DNA of 64,000 nucleotides from CAG-217 sp963638105 (lineage in GTDB: Bacteria; Bacillota; Clostridia; Oscillospirales; Acutalibacteraceae): contig CAVHPP010000003.1 of assembly GCA_963638105.1 (NCBI GenBank), positions 59,230 through 123,229 on the forward strand. Reading direction: 5' to 3'. The notes beneath the pieces are model-generated. The model was not told the DNA's origin. It ran no database searches and saw only the letters and a list, made by a program, of their open reading frames with translations. A program made the position numbers and the translations under genes. Below, in pieces: positions 26,233 through 34,569 of the stretch (position 1 is its first letter; every line of letters starts with the position of its first letter).

Positions 26233-28803
26233 GTGGCTACGAAGCAGAACAAGCAAAAAAAGCCGATGGCAAAGACCATCATCAAGGCCGCCGTAATTAT
26301 CGGCGTGCTGATCATTCCGCTGATGTACAGTTACTTCTATCTGAGCGCGTTCTGGGATCCGTATTCCCGCTTGCAAGATGTATCTGTGGCGGTGGTCAAC
26401 CTGGACAAAGGCGCTAAAATCAACGGCAAAGACCGCAATGTAGGTAAAGAGATTTGTGATCATTTAGAGGAAGACGGCTCGCTGAACTTCCACTTTGTCA
26501 GTGAGGCAGACGCAAAAGACGGCCTGATGAACGACAAGTATTATGCCGAGGTTCTGATTCCGGCAGACTTGACCGATTCCATCTCCACAGCCTCCAAGAA
26601 TACCAAGAAGCAACACGCCCAAATCCAATATGTTGCCAACCAAAAGCGCAACTACCTGGCCTCCCAGATTTTGGAAAGCGGCATGATGCCCACCATTAAA
26701 GAAACCGTCAACGGTGCGGTAAACAAGGAGATCACCGCCACCCTGACAGATAAGCTCTACTCCGTGCCGGACGCGCTGGAGATCCTGAAAGACGGCTTAC
26801 AGCAGCTGTCTGTCGGCGCCGGTTCCGTAAAAAGCGGCACCCAGCAGCTGTCCACCGCCACCATCAGCCTGAATGTAGGCACGGAAAAGCTGGCAAAGGG
26901 CAGCAAAGACCTGGTCAGCGGCCTGTCTGTATTTAAGGCCGGTACCGCCAAACTGGCAGACGGCGCCACCCAGGTAGACACCGGCGCCGCCAAGCTGCAA
27001 AAGGGCGCTGCCACCTTGAAAGCCGGCACCCAGCAGCTAAACGACAATGTACCCGCCCTGAAAAGCGGCGTAAAGAAGCTGAACGACGGTGCTACCGCGT
27101 TGGCAAACGGTTCCGCTGCCCTAAGCACCAACCTGAAAGCATATACCGACGGCGTGGCTGACGCCTCTGCCGGCAGCGACGATGTGATGGACGGTATCGC
27201 CAAGCTTCAGTCCGGCATTACCGGTCTGGAAAGCGGCTTGGTCGACCTGAAGACCCAGTCCGCAGACGGCGCCACCGACCTGGCTGCCGCGGAGAAGAAG
27301 CTGGAGACCGGCGTGGACCAGATGACCACCCAGCTGAACGCCTACACCACCGGTGTAGACAGCCTGATCACCAACTTTGAGACCAGCGTAAAACTGCTCA
27401 CCGGAGCTTATCCCTACATTAGCAACGCCGCTGTGCAGCAGCAAGTGGGTCAGTATCTGCAACAGTGCAACACCGCAGAGAACAAAGAGCAGCTTGCCAA
27501 ACTGAAGCAGGGCAAGAGCCAGATCAATACCGGTTTGGCCTCCATGAAGCAGGGCCTGCAGCTGCTGGAGACCGACTCTGCCAAGAGTATGGCCAAACTG
27601 CAAGCGGGTATCGGCCAGGTACAGGCCGGTGTCAAAATGTTAGACGACGGTGCTGTGTATCTAAACACCGGCACTGCAAAACTGCAAAAGGGCCTGCAAA
27701 CCCTGGAAAAGAACAATGATGCGCTGAACGCAGGCGCAACCGCCGTAGCCACCGGCGCAAGCCAGTTGGCAGACGGCACCGACACACTGCTGTCCTCCTC
27801 CGGCACCCTGGCCAAGGGCGTAACCGCACTGGACAGCGGCGCAGGCGATCTGCTGGCAGGCGTAAAGGCACTGAAAATTGCCACTGCCCAGCTGGCAGAC
27901 GGTTCTGACCAAATCAACACCAAGACGACGACCATTCAAAACGGTGCCTCCCAGCTGCAAAGCGGGATCAACCAGTTGAACGGCGGTGCCTCTCAACTGG
28001 AAAACGGTGCTGCCAAGCTGAACACCGGTGCCGCCGCATTAAAGGCCGGCACAGACACCGCCAAGGACGGTGTGGAGGAAAACCTGACCACCACCAACGA
28101 CCAGCTGAAGGCTCTGGACGGCTTGGCCGATTACAGTGAGGAGCCGGTATCCACCGACACCCAGCATGTGCAGCCGGTAGACAACTACGGCTCCGCATTC
28201 GCCCCTTACTTTATGAGTCTGTCTATGTGGGTCGGCGGTTTGATGATCTTCTTCGGTATCTACCTGGATTATCAAAAGAAAATTCGTATTCTGTCTAAAG
28301 ACAGCGACCATGTGGTACTGCGTGCATTCGTGTTCATGCTGCTGGGTCTGCTCCAGGCGGTGTTGCTGGCATTCGTAATCCGCCACGCGCTTGGCATTAA
28401 AGTCGCCAACTTAGGTATGCTGTACCTGTCTTGCTGTTTGGTATCGCTAACCTTTATCTCGATCATTCAGTTCTGCCTGGTACACTTGGGCGACGCAGGC
28501 AAGTTCGTTGCGCTGCTGCTGCTGATCTTGCAGCTGACCTCCTGCGCAGGCACCTTCCCCATCGAGACCTGCCCCACCTTCTTCCAGAAGCTGTATCCGT
28601 TCATGCCCATGACCTACTCCGTGCGCCTGTTTAAGGAAGCACTGGCCGGCACATGGAACGGCAGCGTTACCAAGGATGTACTGATCCTGGTGGCCATTAT
28701 GGTGGTATTCACCCTGGCAACCACCCTGCTGAGTGCCTACCGTGATCGTCATAAAATCAAAGAGATGATGGCAAACGGACCGGAAGCTGTACTGAATAAA
28801 TAA
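26233..28803 (+). CDS. YhgE/Pip-family membrane protein with heptad-repeat ectodomain
   Basis: An 856-aa protein of the phage-infection-protein/YhgE group. One helix (about residues 16-40) is followed by the conserved SAFWDPYSRLQDVSVAVVNLDKGA start of the ectodomain. About 400 residues follow that repeat the X-G-X-X-X-L heptad (ADGATQV, KSGVKKLNDGA, QLADGS, LNTGAAAL), predicting a long coiled rod. The last 180 residues hold five or six helices of the ABC-2 permease type. GTG at 26233 is the start because AAAAGGAG lies 8 nt upstream. Known relatives act in type VII secretion, phage adsorption or lipid export. Here only membrane and rod structure is certain. A TetR regulator lies convergently downstream. 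Confidence 0.88.
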   Translation: MATKQNKQKKPMAKTIIKAAVIIGVLIIPLMYSYFYLSAFWDPYSRLQDVSVAVVNLDKGAKINGKDRNVGKEICDHLEEDGSLNFHFVSEADAKDGLMNDKYYAEVLIPADLTDSISTASKNTKKQHAQIQYVANQKRNYLASQILESGMMPTIKETVNGAVNKEITATLTDKLYSVPDALEILKDGLQQLSVGAGSVKSGTQQLSTATISLNVGTEKLAKGSKDLVSGLSVFKAGTAKLADGATQVDTGAAKLQKGAATLKAGTQQLNDNVPALKSGVKKLNDGATALANGSAALSTNLKAYTDGVADASAGSDDVMDGIAKLQSGITGLESGLVDLKTQSADGATDLAAAEKKLETGVDQMTTQLNAYTTGVDSLITNFETSVKLLTGAYPYISNAAVQQQVGQYLQQCNTAENKEQLAKLKQGKSQINTGLASMKQGLQLLETDSAKSMAKLQAGIGQVQAGVKMLDDGAVYLNTGTAKLQKGLQTLEKNNDALNAGATAVATGASQLADGTDTLLSSSGTLAKGVTALDSGAGDLLAGVKALKIATAQLADGSDQINTKTTTIQNGASQLQSGINQLNGGASQLENGAAKLNTGAAALKAGTDTAKDGVEENLTTTNDQLKALDGLADYSEEPVSTDTQHVQPVDNYGSAFAPYFMSLSMWVGGLMIFFGIYLDYQKKIRILSKDSDHVVLRAFVFMLLGLLQAVLLAFVIRHALGIKVANLGMLYLSCCLVSLTFISIIQFCLVHLGDAGKFVALLLLILQLTSCAGTFPIETCPTFFQKLYPFMPMTYSVRLFKEALAGTWNGSVTKDVLILVAIMVVFTLATTLLSAYRDRHKIKEMMANGPEAVLNK

Positions 28804-28820
28804 ATACTCAAACCCCTTTC

Positions 28821-28901
28821 AAGGAGCCTGTAAGCAATTACAGACTCCTTTTTTACGGCATAAACAAAGCCCCGACGGTGCTGCACCGCCGGGGTCCTTT
28901 C
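28821..28901. terminator. pair of terminators between convergent YhgE and TetR genes
   Basis: 28821-28856: AAGGAG-CCTGTAA stem with TTACAG-CTCCTT and a T-run. 28869-28900: CCCCGACGGTG / CACCGCCGGGG, usable in the opposite direction. Confidence 0.85.
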
Positions 28902-28916
28902 TGTTTTATGCGATTG

Positions 28917-29486
28917 TTACAGCGTACCGCTGGCCCGCTCTACCGCCACCTTTTGGCAATCGGCAACCAAGTGACGCAGCTGCGCCGCCAACTGGTCCGG
29001 GGTCTTGCGCATTCCGCTGCGCACCCAATCCAGCACCGTGCCTGTAATGCCATAGGCAAAAAAGTCCGCAATAAAGTGTTGCTCCTCCTCACCGATCTGC
29101 AAACCGGAGCGCAAGTTCAACTTGGCAACTGCGTCCCGAAACAGCGTCGCTGCACTCTGAAACAAGAATCGACGAAACTCATCGTCTGCGTGGAGCACCG
29201 CATTCTTATAAAGTGCCGCGTCCGCCGCCATCGTCTCAAACATTTGCAACAAATGGGTATTCCAGTTTTCAAAGGTCAGACCGTCGGTAAAGGGATCAAA
29301 AATTTCCTGTTTATAAATCTGACCCAGCAGGGCGTACTTGTCTGCAAAATGATAATAAAAGGTTTGACGATTGAGCTGGCACCGGTTCGTAATATCGGAC
29401 ACGGTGATCTTCTCAAAGGGCGTTTGGCGCATAATGTCCTTCAGCGCCGTCTCCAACGCGGTAACGGTTATTTTTTTTACAGACAC
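28917..29486 (-). CDS. TetR-family regulator
   Basis: A 189-aa repressor. The N-terminal helix-turn-helix reads FEKITVSDITNRCQLNRQTFYYHF, and the C-terminal domain resembles that of DhaS-like TetR proteins. GTG at 29486 is fixed by GGGAGGAAA 6 nt upstream. It is 24 nt behind the hydrolase gene in the same direction, so the two share a promoter. TetR proteins of this type are often encoded beside YhgE genes, which makes the convergent YhgE gene a likely target. Confidence 0.88.
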   Translation of the reverse strand: MSVKKITVTALETALKDIMRQTPFEKITVSDITNRCQLNRQTFYYHFADKYALLGQIYKQEIFDPFTDGLTFENWNTHLLQMFETMAADAALYKNAVLHADDEFRRFLFQSAATLFRDAVAKLNLRSGLQIGEEEQHFIADFFAYGITGTVLDWVRSGMRKTPDQLAAQLRHLVADCQKVAVERASGTL

Positions 29487-29510
29487 AACATTTCCTCCCG
29501 GAATATTATT

Positions 29511-30473
29511 TTATATCGTAGCGGGCAACCGTCGGCGGATAAAATCGTCCACGGTCCGATGATATTCTTCCTCATTGAGCAGGCAGCTTTGGGCGTGCTT
29601 GGCGTTGTCAAAAATTTTCAGTTCCTTTTTATCCGCCGGACACAGGTTATAGAGTTCGTACACCATCTCCGGGGGTACAAAGTCGTCCAGCGCACCGTGG
29701 ATAAAGAGAATGGGCACCTTGGCCTCTCGCACGCTTTGGCGCACATCTGTCTTTTCCAAATCGAACCCGGCCAGGCGCTTGTTCATCTCATTTAACAGCC
29801 ACAGCACCGGCTGGGGATGGCGCAGCCCGGCATTCCGAGCCACATAGGAAAACTCGTCCTTGGCACTGGTATAGGCGCAGTCGGAGATAATCAGCTTGAC
29901 ACAATCCGGGCAGCGGCTGCCTGCCAGCTGCAACACGGTAGCAGCGCCCATAGACACCCCGTGGAGTATCACGGTAATATCCTGCCCAAAGCGGGCAGTC
30001 AGGTACTCAATCCAGCGGAGCATATCTTGGCTCTCATAGTAATCAAAGCCCACATACTCGCCACCGGAGGCACCGGCGCCCACATGGTCACAGCAAAAGA
30101 AACCGTAGCCCAGGTCGTGGTAGTGCTTAATAAAAGTATGCGGGTCCACCGTGTGATCCGCATGGAACCCGTGGGAGCCGAACACAATCACCTTGGAGTC
30201 ACCCTTCGGCGGCAGATAATACCCCCGCAGCAGGTCACCCCGGTCAGAGGTGATGGTGCAGTTCTCCACCGGCTGGGTGTTGACCCAATCGGTGTACTTT
30301 TGGCGCCAGGCGTCCGCCATCGCGTAATCGTCCTTGTCCTTCCTCTCCATCAGGCGGGTCATGGGGCGCTTGGGGCGATCCCCACGACCCATCACCTGCT
30401 TATACAGATTGACCGCTTCTGCCGCAACCAAGCCCGCTGCGGCGGCGCCTAATGCCACTGTTTTCAACTTCAT
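29511..30473 (-). CDS. alpha/beta hydrolase, N-terminally anchored
   Basis: A 320-aa serine hydrolase. A hydrophobic N-terminus (VALGAAAAGLVAAEAV) probably anchors it. The catalytic elements are the oxyanion segment SHGFHADH, nucleophile elbow HGVSMGAA, Asp in HGALDDFVP and His in DNAKHAQS. The arrangement matches the YqkD-like and prolyl-oligopeptidase-like lipases/esterases of Firmicutes. Substrate is unknown. It has its own promoter and precedes tetR in one transcript. Confidence 0.87.
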   Translation of the reverse strand: MKLKTVALGAAAAGLVAAEAVNLYKQVMGRGDRPKRPMTRLMERKDKDDYAMADAWRQKYTDWVNTQPVENCTITSDRGDLLRGYYLPPKGDSKVIVFGSHGFHADHTVDPHTFIKHYHDLGYGFFCCDHVGAGASGGEYVGFDYYESQDMLRWIEYLTARFGQDITVILHGVSMGAATVLQLAGSRCPDCVKLIISDCAYTSAKDEFSYVARNAGLRHPQPVLWLLNEMNKRLAGFDLEKTDVRQSVREAKVPILFIHGALDDFVPPEMVYELYNLCPADKKELKIFDNAKHAQSCLLNEEEYHRTVDDFIRRRLPATI

Positions 30474-30528
30474 AAAAAATCCCCCTTATCCGCCGGCAGC
30501 CAAAAGCGGCGCACCTGCTTCTGTCCCT

Positions 30529-30557
30529 ATTTTACCAAAAAACCACAGGGTTTTCAA
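30529..30557 (-). promoter_or_regulatory. promoter of the hydrolase-tetR operon
   Basis: Minus strand TTGAAA (30557-30552), 17 bp, TAAAAT (30534-30529). Confidence 0.75.
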
Positions 30558-30601
30558 CTTTGGAAATTTACACGACACCCGGCAGCGCCTGTCTATTAAA
30601 A

Positions 30602-30630
30602 CAGCCCGCTTACCGGAGCAAGCGGGCCAA
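30602..30630 (-). terminator. terminator of the glycerol-3-phosphate operon
   Basis: GCCCGCTT (30604-30611) pairs with AAGCGGGC (30620-30627). On the minus strand the stem is followed by a TGTTTT tract. Confidence 0.7.
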
Positions 30631-30640
30631 GGGAATACGC

Positions 30641-30991
30641 TTATTCTTCTACCGTTTTGGTGGCCACAAAGTGCACACCGGTGCGGAAGATATTGTCTAC
30701 CACCACATCGCCTACATGCACCGGCGCCGTGACCTCCACTTTATCCAGAAGCCGCATGGCCTCCTCCATCATATACTTGGGGATCTGGCCGTCCGTCTTT
30801 ACCGGCAGGCGGCAAGCGCTTTTGCTGCGCAGCCGCACGGTGGAGGTGATTACCCGGGTAGGGTTCTTCAGCTCATTGTGACCGTACTCCGCACCCCGAG
30901 GACAGCGGTTGCCGGTCACCGTATAGCCGTGCTCCTCATCTACCTTTAAGTGGCAGCCCTTGGGGCACATAATGCAAATCAAATCCTTCAT
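30641..30991 (-). CDS. DUF1667 protein, partner of FAD oxidoreductases
   Basis: A 116-aa protein with four N-terminal cysteines (C6, C9, C13 and C30 in CIMCPKGC and RCPRG) that look like an Fe-S site. The conserved tail VHVGDVVVDNIFRTGV is characteristic of DUF1667. Such proteins almost always follow an anaerobic glycerol-3-phosphate dehydrogenase-like pair, probably as an electron-transfer subunit. The biochemical role is not established. Its ATG overlaps the previous stop by 4 nt. Confidence 0.88.
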   Translation of the reverse strand: MKDLICIMCPKGCHLKVDEEHGYTVTGNRCPRGAEYGHNELKNPTRVITSTVRLRSKSACRLPVKTDGQIPKYMMEEAMRLLDKVEVTAPVHVGDVVVDNIFRTGVHFVATKTVEE

Positions 30992-32241
30992 GCCTGTACC
31001 TCCTCTGCTGCAATATGCAAGGTGTCGCCGTCAATCCGTGCCAGCAGCGCCTTAGGGATCTTAATGGTCTCCATTTCGCCGGGCGCCATATGCTCCCGCT
31101 TAAAGGACGCAATGACCTGATCGCCGCAGGTCACCTGAATGCGGCTCTCCTTAAACACGCGCCGCACCCGGAAGTAGAACTCCACGCCGTCACTGTCTGC
31201 ACGGAAACGCTGGGGCACCGTATAGCCGATATTTGCGTTGGTGGTCACCTGCACTGTGCGCTCCCGATCCAGCTCGCCGGCCTGCACATAATCCGCAGCC
31301 GCCGCGCCGGCAGCCATACTCTCTGCGGTCACAAAGTCTACCAAATCATGCACATGCAGCGCATTGCCACAGGCAAAAATGCCGGGCACCGAGGTCTCCC
31401 GGTTCTCATACACCAACGCGCCGTTGGTGCGTGGATCCATAACGATTCCGGCGTCCCGGGTCAATTCATTCTCCGGGATCAGCCCCACGGACAACAGCAC
31501 CGTGTCGCAGTCAAAGGTCATCTCCGTACCGGGAATGGGACGGCGCTGGTCGTCCACCTGGGACACTACCACCTGCTCCACCCGGGCTTTGCCCCGAATG
31601 TCCGTAATGGTGTGGGACAGATACAGCGGAATATCAAAATCCTCCAGGCACTGCACAATGTTGCGCTGCAACCCGCCGGAATACGGCATGACCTCTACGC
31701 AGGCCAGCACCTTGGCGCCCTCCAGGGTCATACGCCGAGCCATAATCAGCCCAATATCACCGGAGCCGAGAATGACCACACGCTTGCCCACCATGTAGCC
31801 CTCCATATTCACATACCGCTGGGCAGCACCGGCAGTGAGCACACCGGCCGGGCGCGTGCCGGGAATGGAGATGGCGCCGCGGGTGCGCTCTCTGCACCCC
31901 ATGGCCAGCACAATGCTCTTGGCCTCCAGCACCCGGTAGCCCTCTTTCTTGCTTACCGCGTGCACCTGCTTCTCCGGGGTCACCTGGAGCACCATGGTGT
32001 CCAGGAATACCTCCACGCCGGTGTCCGCCACCATGGCGGCAAAGCGAGAGGCGTACTCCGGACCGGTAAGCTGCTCTTTGAAGTAATGCAGGCCAAAGCC
32101 GTTATGGATACACTGGTTGAGAATACCGCCCAGCTCTTTGTCCCGCTCTAAGATGGCAATGTGTTTCAGCCCTTTGTTCCAGGCTGCATAGGCAGCTGCC
32201 AAACCGGCAGGTCCGCCGCCAATTACGATCAGATCATACAT
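30988..32241 (-). CDS. NAD(P)/FAD-dependent oxidoreductase, second subunit of a glycerol-3-phosphate dehydrogenase-like complex
   Basis: A 417-aa flavoprotein. The FAD-binding GGGPAGLAAAYAAW opens the protein, a second Rossmann motif (ILGSGDIGLIMAR) binds the pyridine nucleotide, and IFACGNALHVHDLVD closes the FAD site. The active-site-like ALGCRERTRGA is in the LAMGCRERTRG form. It belongs to the group that forms three-gene clusters with a GlpA-like protein and DUF1667. It starts at 32241, overlapping the upstream stop by one base (TAATG), so subunits are made in a coupled way. Confidence 0.88.
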   Translation of the reverse strand: MYDLIVIGGGPAGLAAAYAAWNKGLKHIAILERDKELGGILNQCIHNGFGLHYFKEQLTGPEYASRFAAMVADTGVEVFLDTMVLQVTPEKQVHAVSKKEGYRVLEAKSIVLAMGCRERTRGAISIPGTRPAGVLTAGAAQRYVNMEGYMVGKRVVILGSGDIGLIMARRMTLEGAKVLACVEVMPYSGGLQRNIVQCLEDFDIPLYLSHTITDIRGKARVEQVVVSQVDDQRRPIPGTEMTFDCDTVLLSVGLIPENELTRDAGIVMDPRTNGALVYENRETSVPGIFACGNALHVHDLVDFVTAESMAAGAAAADYVQAGELDRERTVQVTTNANIGYTVPQRFRADSDGVEFYFRVRRVFKESRIQVTCGDQVIASFKREHMAPGEMETIKIPKALLARIDGDTLHIAAEEVQA

Positions 32242-33677
32242 TACGCACGCACCTCCCCTTTTGTATAGGCAGTAAGAATTTCGCTGCCGTCCCGATCCTG
32301 CAAAATCGTCAACGGCGACACGCCCAGCTCCCGCGCCAGCAGGTCTACCACCCGCGGCCCGCAAAAGCCGCCCTGGCAGCGGCCCATACCGGCGCCGGCG
32401 CGGCGCTTAATGCCGTCTACGGATACCGGCGGAATGGGCGAATGAATGGCGTCTAAAATCTCGCCCTCTGTCACCGTCTCACACCGGCAGATCACCCGCC
32501 CGTAAGCAGGGTTTTTCTCAATCAGCGCCTTGCGTTCCGCAGCGCTCAACCGGTTGAAATGCACTTTCTCCCGGCTGTCTATGTAGCTGTCCTTCTCCGT
32601 CAGATCCAGCCCCTCTGCGGCCAGCAGCTCCGCCGCATAATCGGCAATGGCCGGCGCAGAAGTCAGCCCGGGAGAGCGAATGCCCGCCACATTCAGGAAA
32701 TGCGCCGCCGCAAATTCAATAATAAAATCATCTACGGTGGAATTGGCCCGCATACCGGCAAAGTTACGAATATTCTGGCGAAAATCCACGCCGGGCACCG
32801 TGCGCACCGCCTTTTGGCGCACCTCAGCAAGACCCGCTGCGGTATCGGAAGTATCGTCCGGGTCCCGGCGCACCACTGCGTTGGGCCCCACAATCAAATT
32901 GCCGTGCACCGTAGGCGCCACCAGCACGCCCTTACCCTCTTTGCCCGGGCACTGGAAGATCACCGTAGACACCCGGTTACCCTCGCACTTATCCAGCAGG
33001 TAATACTCGCCTACCGTAGGCTCTACGGTAAAGGACGGCGCCGCCACCAGATTATTCACCCGATCCGCATACACGCCGGCGGCGTTGATCACATACCGCG
33101 CCTCCACCGTGTCTTTGCCGTCGGACAGAGCATAGCCCTCCGCTGTCTTTTCAATCTTCTCCACCGGGAACCGACGGCGCAGCTCACAACCGTTTTGCAC
33201 CGCCACCTCGGCCATAGCCAGGCCAAACTCCCAAGGATTGACAATGGCTGCCGTAGGCGCCCACAAAGCGCCCTTGGCCGTCTCCGTTACATTGGGCTCC
33301 TTGGCTCGTACCTGCGCAGCGTCCCAAAGCTCCAGCCCCGGCACACCGTTCTCGCGCCCCCGCTCCAGCAGGTCCTGCAAGGTATCCATGTCTTCATCGT
33401 TCAAGGCCACCACCAGGGAGCCGGTGTCTTTCCAAGACACATGGAGCTTTTTGCAAATCTCCCGGCTCAGGGCATTGCCTTTTACATTCAGCTTGGCCAT
33501 CAGCGTGCCCGGGTGCGGATCGTACCCGGCGTGCATAATGGCGCTGTTGGCACGGGTGGCACCCATACAGATGTCATTCTCCTTCTCCAACAGAATGACC
33601 CGCACCCGGCAGCGCGCCAGCCGATAGGCGCAGGCGCAACCGGCAATACCGCCGCCGATGATCGCTACATCATACAT
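32241..33677 (-). CDS. GlpA-like glycerol-3-phosphate dehydrogenase with C-terminal BFD Fe-S domain
   Basis: A 478-aa FAD-dependent oxidoreductase (DAO fold). It begins with GGGIAGCACAYRLA, has FAD contacts in ANSAIMHAGYD and RYVINAAGVYAD, and carries a C-terminal BFD-like [2Fe-2S] region with CRC, and GRCQGGFCGP. It oxidises glycerol-3-phosphate to dihydroxyacetone phosphate by family membership. L-2-hydroxyglutarate-type oxidases are related, but the GlpP gene upstream and GlpP-type leader terminator favour glycerol-3-phosphate. The start at 33677 follows AAGGGGG. Longer in-frame versions begin inside the leader. Confidence 0.88.
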   Translation of the reverse strand: MYDVAIIGGGIAGCACAYRLARCRVRVILLEKENDICMGATRANSAIMHAGYDPHPGTLMAKLNVKGNALSREICKKLHVSWKDTGSLVVALNDEDMDTLQDLLERGRENGVPGLELWDAAQVRAKEPNVTETAKGALWAPTAAIVNPWEFGLAMAEVAVQNGCELRRRFPVEKIEKTAEGYALSDGKDTVEARYVINAAGVYADRVNNLVAAPSFTVEPTVGEYYLLDKCEGNRVSTVIFQCPGKEGKGVLVAPTVHGNLIVGPNAVVRRDPDDTSDTAAGLAEVRQKAVRTVPGVDFRQNIRNFAGMRANSTVDDFIIEFAAAHFLNVAGIRSPGLTSAPAIADYAAELLAAEGLDLTEKDSYIDSREKVHFNRLSAAERKALIEKNPAYGRVICRCETVTEGEILDAIHSPIPPVSVDGIKRRAGAGMGRCQGGFCGPRVVDLLARELGVSPLTILQDRDGSEILTAYTKGEVRA

Positions 33678-33722
33678 TTGTATTTCCCCCTTATTCTTGC
33701 AAAACAGGCAAAAAATAAGCAA

Positions 33723-33751
33723 CGAAAAAAGACGGAGCGCTCTGCTCCGTG
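33723..33751 (-). terminator. leader terminator of the glycerol-3-phosphate operon, probable GlpP target
   Basis: ACGGAGC / GCTCCGT (33750-33732) followed on the minus strand by CTTTTTT lies between the operon promoter and its first gene, 46 nt before the start codon. This position is expected for GlpP-dependent antitermination. Confidence 0.8.
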
Positions 33752-33801
33752 CTTTTACCGTTGCTCAAATCTCTCGGCTGTTATGCACTTGAAGTAATTT
33801 T

Positions 33802-33830
33802 AGTATAACACAAAGGACTGCCGCTGGCAA
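33802..33830 (-). promoter_or_regulatory. promoter of the glycerol-3-phosphate operon
   Basis: Minus strand TTGCCA (33830-33825), 17 bp, TATACT (33807-33802). It starts transcription downstream of glpP and upstream of the leader terminator. Confidence 0.8.
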
Positions 33831-33835
33831 TACGC

Positions 33836-33867
33836 AAAAAAGATAATGAACACCTGTGCATTATCTT
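33836..33867 (-). terminator. terminator of glpP
   Basis: AGATAATG (complement of 33859-33866) pairs with CATTATCT and is followed by Ts. It starts on the glpP stop codon. Confidence 0.85.
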
Positions 33868-34429
33868 ACATCTGCCAAACCCCCGGATTGGTAGAGGACA
33901 CCGCCAGGGCGCCGGCCTCCAGGGCGCTGACCACATCGGCCTTTTCCGTCACCAGTCCCCCGGCGATAATCGGCTTGCCGCAGGAGGCAGCCACCCGATG
34001 AATCACCTTTGGCATGAGCCCAGGCAAAACCTCGATCAAATCCACACAGCGCTCGTTCTTCATTTTGGCTATATTCTCCATTGCAATGGAATCAATCAGA
34101 AAAAAGCGCAAAATGGTGCGCAGGCCCTTGGCCTTGGCAAAGCGCAACAGCGGCAGCCGGGTAGAAATAATCCCATCCGGCCGGGCTGCGTGAATAAGAT
34201 AATCCACTGCCGCCTCCCGGGCAGACAGGCCCTCGATCAGGTCTGCGTGCACAAATACCGTTTTGCCCGCCGTTTTCAGCTCGGCCACGATCCGCGGCAC
34301 GGAATTCAAATCTCCAAACAGCACAAACACCACACGGCACGGGCTGTCCAGGCACCGCTCCAGCCCCGGCTCGTCCTTTACGGCTGCCACAATGGGGCTG
34401 TCCCCCAACGTATCTTCCAAAAATCCCAT
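33866..34429 (-). CDS. glpP: glycerol-3-phosphate-responsive antiterminator GlpP
   Basis: A 187-aa RNA-binding regulator with the GlpP fold. Diagnostic stretches are SPIVAAVKDEPGLERCL, VFVLFGDLNSVP, VFVHADLIEGLS, LIHAARPDGIISTR and IIAGGLVTEKADV. When bound to glycerol-3-phosphate it lets RNA polymerase pass leader terminators. Its own transcript ends at 33836, and the next transcript begins with exactly such a terminator. The ATG at 34429 follows GGGGGAAC. It has its own promoter facing away from the GH31 gene. Confidence 0.93.
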   Translation of the reverse strand: MGFLEDTLGDSPIVAAVKDEPGLERCLDSPCRVVFVLFGDLNSVPRIVAELKTAGKTVFVHADLIEGLSAREAAVDYLIHAARPDGIISTRLPLLRFAKAKGLRTILRFFLIDSIAMENIAKMKNERCVDLIEVLPGLMPKVIHRVAASCGKPIIAGGLVTEKADVVSALEAGALAVSSTNPGVWQM

Positions 34430-34469
34430 ACTGTTCCCCCCTGTACGGTTTTGGCTTTTTCTCCCTCTC

Positions 34470-34543
34470 ATTGTACCTGTTTTTCCCCGGCAAGTCAACC
34501 GGAGACAATCGGGTATTGCTTTAGGCGCTGAATATGGTACAAT
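34470..34543. promoter_or_regulatory. back-to-back promoters of glpP and the GH31 gene
   Basis: Minus: TTGACT (34498-34493), 17 bp, TACAAT (34475-34470) for glpP. Plus: TTGCTT (34516-34521), 16 bp, TACAAT (34538-34543) for GH31. Confidence 0.75.
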
Positions 34544-34569
34544 AGGCTTAAAAGACAGGGGGATTTTTT

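Noticed and set aside
26800..28100. YhgE ectodomain repeats as a recently amplified tandem DNA repeat
   Set aside because: The periodicity is in the protein heptads. The DNA shows no long identical units.
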